A stretch of 11,053 nucleotides of DNA, taken from assembly GCA_025964215.1 (NCBI GenBank), contig JAOPZG010000421.1:1-11053 (forward strand), given 5' to 3'. Below the pieces are notes generated by a model that saw only the letters and a program-made list of their open reading frames with translations, was not told where the DNA came from and made no database searches. The DNA comes from Conexibacter sp. Its GTDB lineage: Bacteria > Actinomycetota > Thermoleophilia > Solirubrobacterales > Solirubrobacteraceae. The position numbers were made by a program, and so were the translations under genes. Within the stretch, counting starts at the first letter, position 1. The number at the start of each line of letters is the position of its first letter. Of this stretch, positions 1-5,815 are shown in pieces.

Positions 1-57
1 CCGGTGCGGCTGGCGGTGGCGCCGCGGCCCGTCGCGCTCGCCGAGCCCGCCCGATGA
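1..57 (+). CDS. C-terminal tail of an unidentified upstream gene (partial)
   Basis: Frame 1 is open from the window edge for 18 codons and ends at a TGA at 55-57. The tail reads PVRLAVAPRPVALAEPAR, rich in Ala, Pro and Arg, with no recognisable motif. The TGA lies inside the ATGA that starts the next ORF, a 4-base overlap of the kind used at other gene junctions in this window. That overlap is the main reason to think this is a real gene end and not chance reading frame. The product cannot be guessed from 18 residues. Confidence 0.45.
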   Translation, partial: PVRLAVAPRPVALAEPAR

Positions 58-578
58 GTTCCGCGTCGCCGACCCGTCTCAGGATCATGCGACCGAAGAT
101 CATCCCCAACCTGTGGTTCGACACCGAGGCCGAGGCGGCGGCGGACTTCTACGTGTCCGTCTTCCCGAGCTCGCGCGTCACCGGCGTGACGCGATACCCG
201 GAAGGCGCGCCCCGCGAGGCCGGCATGGTCATGACCGTCGAGTGGGAGCTCGACGGCCAGCCCTTCGTCGGCATCAACGGCGGTCCGGACTTCTCGTTCA
301 GCGAGGCCGTCTCGTTCCAGATCGACTGCGCCGACCAAGAGGAGGTCGACCGCTACTGGGAGCTCCTCACCGCCGACGGCGGCGAGCCGGGCCCGTGCGG
401 CTGGCTCAAGGACAAGTTCGGCCTCTCCTGGCAGGTCGTCCCGACCGGCATGGACGCGATGCTCGGCGACGGCGCGGACCCCGAGCGCGCGCAGCGCGCG
501 ATGGCGGCCATGCTCAAGATGGGCAAGCTCGACATCGCGGCGCTGCACCGCGCGGCCGACGGCGTCCCCGCCGCCTGA
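54..578 (+). CDS. PhnB-like VOC-superfamily protein (glyoxalase/3-demethylubiquinone methyltransferase-like fold)
   Basis: This 174-aa cytoplasmic protein belongs by sequence to the PhnB-like branch of the vicinal-oxygen-chelate superfamily. The family start pattern 'IIPNLWFDTEAEAAADFY' is followed by 'FPSSRV', a central 'EWELDGQPFVGINGG', and the late 'CGWLKDKFGLSWQVVP' motif typical of this family. Databases often label such proteins 3-demethylubiquinone-9 3-methyltransferase, but family members mostly have no proven reaction and none is claimed here. Two starts are possible. ATG at 54 overlaps the upstream stop as ATGA but has no clear Shine-Dalgarno sequence. ATG at 87 matches the usual family N-terminus, but its AGGA lies only two bases away. 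I kept 54 for the coupling. The gene ends with zero spacing against the convergent gene on the other strand. Confidence 0.85.
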   Translation: MSSASPTRLRIMRPKIIPNLWFDTEAEAAADFYVSVFPSSRVTGVTRYPEGAPREAGMVMTVEWELDGQPFVGINGGPDFSFSEAVSFQIDCADQEEVDRYWELLTADGGEPGPCGWLKDKFGLSWQVVPTGMDAMLGDGADPERAQRAMAAMLKMGKLDIAALHRAADGVPAA

Positions 579-1010
579 TCAGCCCCGGCCCGCCCGCCCC
601 CAGGCGCTGAAGAGCGCGTCCAGCGCCTGGGCCGCGAGGCGGGCGGCGGTGATCTCGGGCGGCAGCTCGGCCGGTGGGTCGGGCGTGGCGTCGAGGAGGT
701 CGAGGCGGTCGAGGTTCGTGGCGCCGAGGTCGTGGCGGCAGCGGTGGAGCTGCTCGACGTGGCCGTCGCTCAGTGGGACCGCGACGGGCTCCGCCGGCGG
801 GTCGTCGGACCAGCCGATCGCGTCGAGGACCGCGAACGCGTCGCGGTAGATCACCGAGACCGCGTGCTGGGCCGCGGGGCCGAAGTCCCGGAGGTCCTCG
901 AAGTGATGGTGGTTGACCTCCAGGACGACCAGGGTCTGGTCGCGGAGGACGTCGACCAGACACGGGTCGACGGAGACCGTGCGGGCGTGGGTACGCTGCG
1001 TGGTGCTCAT
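579..1010 (-). CDS. Hypothetical protein, 143 aa, no family recognised
   Basis: The start is well supported: AAAGGAG (minus strand, 1028-1022) sits 11 bases before ATG at 1010. The protein is acidic, soluble and has no signal peptide or membrane segment. Visible patterns are 'VNHHHFEDLRDFG' near residues 33-45, two cysteines (CLVDV near residue 17 and HRCRHDL near residue 92), a Pro/Asp-rich stretch near residues 109-117 and a helical C-terminus. The clustered His, Glu and Cys residues could bind metal, but this is only a possibility. Codon use matches the neighbours. It is transcribed in the same direction as the azl operon but separated from it by 95 bases and a strong hairpin, so it probably has its own promoter. 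I do not recognise the family and assign no function. Confidence 0.75.
   Translation of the reverse strand: MSTTQRTHARTVSVDPCLVDVLRDQTLVVLEVNHHHFEDLRDFGPAAQHAVSVIYRDAFAVLDAIGWSDDPPAEPVAVPLSDGHVEQLHRCRHDLGATNLDRLDLLDATPDPPAELPPEITAARLAAQALDALFSAWGRAGRG
599..631. terminator. Perfect 11-bp hairpin inside the 3' end of the 143-aa gene; possible terminator for the VOC gene
   Basis: CCCAGGCGCTG (599-609) and CAGCGCCTGGG (621-631) are exact reverse complements separated by 11 bases. The stem lies 21 bases beyond the VOC gene stop and within the last codons of the opposing gene. No T-tract follows on either strand, so it is not a classical intrinsic terminator. It could act as a transcript-end stabiliser, a U-tract-less terminator or simply be coding sequence. 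Confidence 0.35.
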
Positions 1011-1035
1011 GGGAGTACGCGCTCCTTTGGGCCAT

Positions 1036-1071
1036 GCCCCCGGCCGTTAGCGCGGCGCGGGGGCGATCTTT
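1036..1071 (-). terminator. Strong hairpin downstream of azlD, likely operon terminator
   Basis: GCCCCCG (1036-1042) pairs with CGGGGGC (1058-1064). Inside it GCCG (1043-1046) pairs with CGGC (1053-1056), leaving a 6-base loop and one bulged G. This gives 11 base pairs, nearly all G-C. It lies 42-70 bases beyond the azlD stop and upstream of the 143-aa gene, where an operon end is expected. On the plus strand the stem is followed by GATCTTTTC, so the T-run suits plus-strand (antisense) termination better. On the minus strand the hairpin lacks a T-tail. It may work in both directions. Confidence 0.45.
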
Positions 1072-1105
1072 TCGGTTGGTGGGGGAGCCTACTGAGCGGT
1101 GCGGA

Positions 1106-1423
1106 CTAGAAGAGCAGGCGCAGGCCGGCGGTCACCGCGGCCGCACCGACGACCACCCAGATCACCGACGCGCCGCGCCACAGCAGGAGCCCGGCGGTGG
1201 CGACGCCGACCAGCCGCGCGTCGACGTCGAGCTCGCCGTCCTCGATCACGGTCTCGGTGATCACGAGCGCCGCGAGCAGCGCGGCGGGCAGCAGCGAGAG
1301 GACGCGCGTGGTGCGCGGGCCCATCGTCCTGCCGCCCACGGCGACCGGCCCGAGGGCGCGGATCGCGAACGTCGTGACCGCGAGCAGCGCGACGGTCAGC
1401 CACGCCTTCTCGTGCCCGCTCAC
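1106..1423 (-). CDS. azlD: AzlD-family small subunit of a branched-chain amino-acid exporter
   Basis: This 105-aa integral membrane protein has about four hydrophobic segments: residues ~8-24 (WLTVALLAVTTFAIRAL), ~40-57 (RVLSLLPAALLAALVITE), ~69-84 and ~86-103. The 'TFAIRALGP' start and 'LLPAALLAALV' match AzlD. AzlD proteins pair with AzlC and are known or proposed to export branched-chain amino acids and their analogues. The length matches the family. The start is GTG at 1423, overlapping the azlC stop as GTGA, so translation is probably coupled. It is the last gene of the oxidoreductase-azlC-azlD operon. The transported substrate here is inferred from family only. Confidence 0.92.
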   Translation of the reverse strand: MSGHEKAWLTVALLAVTTFAIRALGPVAVGGRTMGPRTTRVLSLLPAALLAALVITETVIEDGELDVDARLVGVATAGLLLWRGASVIWVVVGAAAVTAGLRLLF

Positions 1424-2091
1424 CGCCGCACCCCGACCAGGGCGATCAGCGACGCCGCGAGGATCCCGATCCCCGCCGGCGCCAGCAGCCCGAGCACGAC
1501 CGCGACGATCGCGCCGGCGACGGCGACCGCGGCCGCCTCGGCGTCGCGCAGCTCACCCACGAGCAGGGCCAGGAAGAACGCGGGGAAGACCACGTCGATC
1601 CCGAGCGCCTCGGGGTCCGGCAGGATCCCGCCCGCGAGCACGCCGAGGATCGTGCCGACCTGCCACGTGACGAATTGCGCGGCCGAGGAGCCGAAGAGCG
1701 TGTGGCGGTCGAAGCGCCCGTCGCCGCGGTTGGCGAGCGCCCACGACGCGTCGACCACCGCCTGGCCCTCGAGCGCCCGCCGGACGCGCCCGCCCTTCAG
1801 CGACGGCCCGATCGCTAGCCCCATCGCGACGTAGCGCGCGTTCATCAGGACGGCGGCGAGCACCGCGGCGACCACCGATCCGCCCTGGCCGAGGATCGCC
1901 ACCGCGGCGAACTGCGCAGAACCCGCGTAGACGAGCAGCGACATCGCGACGGCGGCCAGCGCGGGGAGCCCCGCGGCGCGCGCGGAGATCCCGAACGAGA
2001 GCGCCACGACGAGCCCGGCGAGCGCGAACGGGATCGCGTCGCGCGCGCCGGCGCGGGCCGCCGGCGAGGACCGCAGCGAGGCGGCGCTCAC
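1420..2091 (-). CDS. azlC: AzlC-family branched-chain amino-acid permease
   Basis: This 223-aa polytopic membrane protein is the large subunit of the AzlCD exporter. A short N-terminus with 'RAGARDAIPFALAGLVVALSF' (the family 'G.....P...G...FG' pattern) precedes about seven or eight hydrophobic helices. Family-typical motifs include 'LLVYAGSAQFAAVAIL', 'LMNARYVAMGLAIGP' and 'FVTWQVGTILGVLAG'. The frame stays open upstream, but homology begins only near GTG at 2091, which overlaps the upstream oxidoreductase stop as GTGA. The upstream extension is read-through of the oxidoreductase gene's other frame and was discarded. The stop overlaps azlD in the same way. No local promoter was seen, so expression should follow the oxidoreductase promoter. 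Confidence 0.93.
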   Translation of the reverse strand: MSAASLRSSPAARAGARDAIPFALAGLVVALSFGISARAAGLPALAAVAMSLLVYAGSAQFAAVAILGQGGSVVAAVLAAVLMNARYVAMGLAIGPSLKGGRVRRALEGQAVVDASWALANRGDGRFDRHTLFGSSAAQFVTWQVGTILGVLAGGILPDPEALGIDVVFPAFFLALLVGELRDAEAAAVAVAGAIVAVVLGLLAPAGIGILAASLIALVGVRR

Positions 2092-3122
2092 CGCTCGGCG
2101 GAGCCGCCGACCACCGGCACGCCCGGCAGGTCGAACGCCTCGGCGAGCAGCTCGTAGGAGCGCCGCCGCGCGGCGTGGTCGTAGGTGATCGTCACGACGA
2201 TCACCTCGTCGGCGCCGTAGTCGTCGGCGAGCTGCTCGACCTGCGCACGGACCTTGTCGATCGCGCCCACGATCGTCCGCCGGCCCGGCGGCGGCGAGCC
2301 GACCGCCTCGCCCTCGGACTCCAGGAAGCGCATCGCCTTCTCCGGCGAGGGCACCGGGATCAGCCGGCCGCGGCGGAGCATCTTGAAGGCCATCCGCGAG
2401 GAGCTCGCCAGCCGCCACGCCTCCTCCTCGCTGTCGGCCGCGACGACCCACGCGGCGACGGCGGTCTGCGGCGCCATGTGGCGCTCGGAGTGCTGGAAGC
2501 GCGCGCGGTAGTCCGCGGCGATGTCCGCGCCCTGCGGGCTGATGAAGTCCGCGAAGGCATAGGGCAACCCGAGCTGGCCGGCCCAGATCGCGCTCTGCGG
2601 CGAGGAGCCGAGCAGCCACGGCTCCGGCAGCTCGGGCCGGCCCGGCAGCTCGGCGAGGCGCGCGAAGCGATGGCCCTCGGGGAACGTGCCGCTGAAGTAC
2701 GCGAGCAGCTCGACGAGCTGGTCGGGGAAGTCGTCGGGCGCGGCCGAGCGGCGGTCGCGCTGGAGCGCGTAGGTCGTCAGCGGGTCGGTCCCCGACGCGC
2801 GGCCCAGGCCGAGGTCGATGCGCTCCGGGAAGAGCCCGGCCAGGACGCTGAAGCTCTCGGCGACCTTCAGCGGCGAGTAGTGCGGGAGCATCACGCCGCC
2901 GCTGCCGACGCGGATCCGCTGGGTGTTGGCCGCGATCGGCCCGATCAGGACCTCCGGGCTCGGCCCCGCGAGCATCGGCCCGCCGTGGTGCTCGGCGACC
3001 CAGTAGCGGTGGTAGCCGAGGCGGTCGGCCAGCCGCGCGAGGTCGATCGTGTCGTGCAGCGCCTGCGACCCCGTCCCGCCCTCCCTGATCGGCGACTGAT
3101 CGAGGACTGAGAGGCGGACCAT
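2088..3122 (-). CDS. LLM-class flavin-dependent oxidoreductase (luciferase-like monooxygenase, group 1 type)
   Basis: This 344-aa cytoplasmic TIM-barrel flavoprotein belongs to the bacterial-luciferase-like superfamily. The opening 'LSVLDQSPIREGGT', then 'LADRLGYHRYWVAEHHG', 'RIRVGSGGVMLPHYSPLKVAE', 'FPERIDLGLGRASGTDP' and 'LGSSPQSAIWAGQLGLPYAFADF' are characteristic of the subfamily often annotated 'luciferase family oxidoreductase, group 1'. Such enzymes use reduced FMN or F420; neither the cofactor nor the substrate can be read here. The start is ATG at 3122, where homology begins; the longer open frame crosses into the divergent promoter region. No good Shine-Dalgarno sequence precedes it, and TAGCGT (minus strand, 3135-3130) ends 7 bases before the ATG, so a leaderless mRNA is possible. 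It leads the operon with azlC and azlD. Confidence 0.92.
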   Translation of the reverse strand: MVRLSVLDQSPIREGGTGSQALHDTIDLARLADRLGYHRYWVAEHHGGPMLAGPSPEVLIGPIAANTQRIRVGSGGVMLPHYSPLKVAESFSVLAGLFPERIDLGLGRASGTDPLTTYALQRDRRSAAPDDFPDQLVELLAYFSGTFPEGHRFARLAELPGRPELPEPWLLGSSPQSAIWAGQLGLPYAFADFISPQGADIAADYRARFQHSERHMAPQTAVAAWVVAADSEEEAWRLASSSRMAFKMLRRGRLIPVPSPEKAMRFLESEGEAVGSPPPGRRTIVGAIDKVRAQVEQLADDYGADEVIVVTITYDHAARRRSYELLAEAFDLPGVPVVGGSAER

Positions 3123-3167
3123 GCGCTCGACGCTAGCAGCGTACGATCGGCGCGCCCGCCCGCGCGG

Positions 3168-3173
3168 TAGATT
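3168..3173 (+). promoter_or_regulatory. Possible -10 element (TAGATT) for the ABC importer operon
   Basis: TAGATT matches the TAnnnT actinobacterial -10 pattern and four of six bases of TATAAT. It lies 64 bases before the binding-protein ATG. No good -35 is seen at 16-18 bases upstream. It would give a leader of roughly 55-60 bases containing the 3192-3212 hairpin and the ribosome binding site. Confidence 0.35.
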
Positions 3174-3191
3174 GAACACCCCGAAACCCGA

Positions 3192-3212
3192 TCGGCAACA
3201 GGACGTTGCCGA
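3192..3212. promoter_or_regulatory. 8-bp perfect inverted repeat in the leader of the ABC importer operon
   Basis: TCGGCAAC (3192-3199) and GTTGCCGA (3205-3212) are perfect reverse complements around AGGAC. The octamer CGATCGGC occurs at 3144-3151 and again at 3189-3196, touching this repeat. It may be an operator for a repressor of amino-acid uptake or an mRNA hairpin ahead of the GGAG ribosome binding site at 3227-3230. Confidence 0.35.
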
Positions 3213-3237
3213 CGGTCCGAGCCCCCGGAGCGCCACC

Positions 3238-4122
3238 ATGAAGCCCCTTCGCCCGTTGCTGGCCGCCGTCCTGGCCGGCGCCGCCCTCATGCTCGCCGCG
3301 TGCGGCAGCAGCGACGACGACAGCAGCTCGTCGTCGGCCGCCTCCACGCAAGCCACGACCACCACCGCCGCCGACAGCTGCCAGAAGGCCAGCCTCAAGC
3401 TGGTCAACAGCGGCCAGCTCACGATCGCCACCGACAAGCCGGCTTACCCGCCGTACTTCGTCGACGACAAGCCCGCCAACGGCAAGGGCTTCGAGAGCGC
3501 CGTCGCGTTCGCGATCGCCAAGCAGCTCGGCTTCGCGCCGACCGAGGTCAAGTGGACGGTCGAGCCGTTCAACTCGTCCTACGCGCCCGGCCCGAAGAAG
3601 TTCGACTTCGACGTCAACCAGATCTCGATCTCGCCCAAGCGCGCCAAGCGCGTGGACTTCTCGACGCCGTACTACACGGCCCCGCAGGCCGTGGTCGCGC
3701 TCGACAAGTCCGCGGCCGCGAAGGCCACCTCGCTCGCCGACCTCAAGTCGGCCAAGCTCGGCGTCCAGATCGGCACGACGAGCCTCGACGCGACGACGCA
3801 GACGATCCAGCCCTCGGCCCAGCCGCAGGTCTTCAACGACTCCAACGACACGGTCCGCGCGCTGAAGATCGGCCGGGTCGACGCGGTCGTCGTCGACCTC
3901 CCGACCGCCTTCTACCTCACGGCCGCGCAGGTCGAGAACTCCAAGATCGTCGGCCAGTTCGACGCGCCCGGCGGCGACGCCTGGGGCGCGCTGCTCCAGA
4001 AGGGCTCGTCGCTGACCCCGTGCGTCAGCAAGGCGATCGGCACGCTCACGAAGTCCGGCGAGCTCAAGCAGATCGAGGCCAAGTGGATGGGCGCCGCCGC
4101 CGGCGCGCCGGAGCTGCGCTGA
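3238..4122 (+). CDS. Amino-acid ABC transporter substrate-binding lipoprotein (SBP family 3)
   Basis: This 294-aa secreted lipoprotein captures a polar amino acid or related solute for import. The signal peptide ends in the lipobox LAAC, placing the lipidated cysteine at residue 22. A Ser/Asp/Thr-rich tether (residues ~23-45) follows, then a two-lobed binding domain with 'LTIATDKPAYPPYF', 'GFESAVAFAIAKQLGF', 'FDFDVNQISISPKRAKRVDFSTPYY' and 'GRVDAVVVDLPTAFYL', all typical of the family. Cysteines near residues 47 and 262 may form a disulfide. The start is ATG at 3238 with GGAG seven bases upstream, and the signal peptide begins there. It is the first gene of the importer operon, followed directly by the permease. 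The substrate cannot be assigned from sequence alone. Confidence 0.95.
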   Translation: MKPLRPLLAAVLAGAALMLAACGSSDDDSSSSSAASTQATTTTAADSCQKASLKLVNSGQLTIATDKPAYPPYFVDDKPANGKGFESAVAFAIAKQLGFAPTEVKWTVEPFNSSYAPGPKKFDFDVNQISISPKRAKRVDFSTPYYTAPQAVVALDKSAAAKATSLADLKSAKLGVQIGTTSLDATTQTIQPSAQPQVFNDSNDTVRALKIGRVDAVVVDLPTAFYLTAAQVENSKIVGQFDAPGGDAWGALLQKGSSLTPCVSKAIGTLTKSGELKQIEAKWMGAAAGAPELR

Positions 4123-4139
4123 CGACGTCCCGTCAGCAG

Positions 4140-4961
4140 GTGCGCGCCGCCGCCAAGCGGCAGCGCGCGCAGCGCCGGACGACGATCTCGGCGCTCTCGA
4201 CGCTGGTCGTCCTCGGCGGCCTCGCCGCGATCCTCGTCACCTCGCCGGGCTGGCACGAGGTCCGGACCACCTACTTCGCGTGGGACGACCTCAAGGACTC
4301 GTTCCCCGACGTCCTGAAGGGCTTCTGGCTCGACGTCAAGCTGTTCGTGATCGTCGAGGCGTGCGTGCTGGTGCTGGGCCTGGTCGTCGCGCTCGTGCGG
4401 ACCACGCGCGCGCCCGCGTTCTTCCCGCTGCGGCTGCTGGCCGCGGTCTTCTGCGACGTGGCGCGCGGCGTGCCGGTCGTGCTGCTCGTCTACCTCGTCG
4501 GCTTCGGCGTTCCGGCGCTCGACCTCAAGGGCCTCCCGACCGACGCGCTCGTGCTCGGCGGCATGGCGCTGACGTTCTCCTACTCGGGCTACGTCGCCGA
4601 GGTCTACCGCTCCGGCATCGACGCGGTCCACCCGAGCCAGATGGCCGGCGCGCTCGCGCTCGGGCTGACGCGCGGGCAGGCGCTGCGCCACGTGATCGTG
4701 CCGCAGGCCGTCCGCCGCGTGGTCCCGCCGTTGTTGAACGACTTCATCGCGCTCCAGAAGGACGTGGCGCTGGTCTCGTTCCTCGGCCCGATGGAGGCCT
4801 TCCGCGTCGCGCAGATCGACGCGGCGTCGAACTTCGTCTACACGCCGCTGGTCGCCGCCGCCGTCCTCTACCTCTTCGTGACGATCCCGATGGCGCGGGT
4901 CGTCGACCACCTCCAGGCCAAGTCCCGGCGCGTGCGCGGCGTGGTCGAGGTGGCCGCATGA
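4140..4961 (+). CDS. Amino-acid ABC transporter permease (HisM/GlnP type)
   Basis: This inner-membrane permease of ~273 aa starts with a basic cytoplasmic N-terminus and has about five to six helices, including residues ~17-36 (LSTLVVLGGLAAILV region), ~61-83, ~95-120 and the C-terminal 'AAVLYLFVTIPMARVV'. The ATPase-contacting EAA loop is clear: 'GALALGLTRGQALRHVIVPQ' followed by 'AVRRVVPPLLNDFIALQKDVALVSFLG', diagnostic of the HisMQ family. The start is uncertain. GTG at 4140 is conventional but has no Shine-Dalgarno sequence. CTG at 4119 has GGAG five bases upstream and would overlap the binding-protein stop as CTGA, adding seven residues. The open frame further upstream lies within the binding-protein gene and is not coding. 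It probably acts as a homodimer because only one permease gene is present. Confidence 0.92.
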   Translation: MRAAAKRQRAQRRTTISALSTLVVLGGLAAILVTSPGWHEVRTTYFAWDDLKDSFPDVLKGFWLDVKLFVIVEACVLVLGLVVALVRTTRAPAFFPLRLLAAVFCDVARGVPVVLLVYLVGFGVPALDLKGLPTDALVLGGMALTFSYSGYVAEVYRSGIDAVHPSQMAGALALGLTRGQALRHVIVPQAVRRVVPPLLNDFIALQKDVALVSFLGPMEAFRVAQIDAASNFVYTPLVAAAVLYLFVTIPMARVVDHLQAKSRRVRGVVEVAA

Positions 4962-5010
4962 CGACCCATCACCGGACAGCGAACGAGTCCATCGTCATGC
5001 GGTCAGCCGC

Positions 5011-5014
<4 letters not shown>
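4958..5014 (+). CDS. 18-codon micro-ORF threaded between permease and ATPase genes
   Basis: ATG at 4958 overlaps the permease stop as ATGA, and its own TGA at 5012-5014 overlaps the ATPase GTG as GTGA. It encodes MTTHHRTANESIVMRSAA. GAGG at 4947-4950, within GAGGTGG, sits seven bases before the ATG, a good ribosome binding site, while the ATPase GTG has no Shine-Dalgarno of its own. The arrangement suggests a relay that delivers ribosomes to the ATPase start by termination-reinitiation. The peptide has no signal, membrane segment or known leader motif. It could instead be a chance frame in a 49-base gap. Confidence 0.45.
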
Positions 5015-5763
<749 letters not shown>

Positions 5764-5784
5764 CTGACCGTTGGTCTAGGCACC

Positions 5785-5801
5785 GGCGCAGCGAATGCGC
5801 C
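5785..5801. other. 6-bp hairpin between the ABC operon and the secreted-protein gene
   Basis: GGCGCA (5785-5790), loop GCGAA and TGCGCC (5796-5801) form a perfect short stem 21 bases past the ATPase stop. It has no T-tract, so it is at best a weak terminator. It buries the alternative ATG at 5795, which favours the ATG at 5816 for the next gene. Confidence 0.3.
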
Positions 5802-5815
5802 ACAGTGACTCACCG

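Noticed and set aside
54..578. Ubiquinone-biosynthesis methyltransferase or phosphonate-metabolism role for the PhnB-like protein
   Set aside because: The family name is historical. No methyltransferase motifs and no phosphonate or quinone genes are nearby.
2092..2619. Upstream extension of the azlC frame
   Set aside because: It overlaps the oxidoreductase gene in another frame. AzlC homology starts at about 2091, with a GTGA coupling junction.
3123..3437. Upstream extension of the oxidoreductase frame across the divergent region
   Set aside because: It would run through the binding-protein signal peptide and promoter. Family homology starts at the ATG at 3122.
3300..4139. Upstream extension of the permease frame
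   Set aside because: It overlaps the well-supported binding-protein gene, and its translation is Arg/Gln-rich nonsense until membrane homology begins near 4140.
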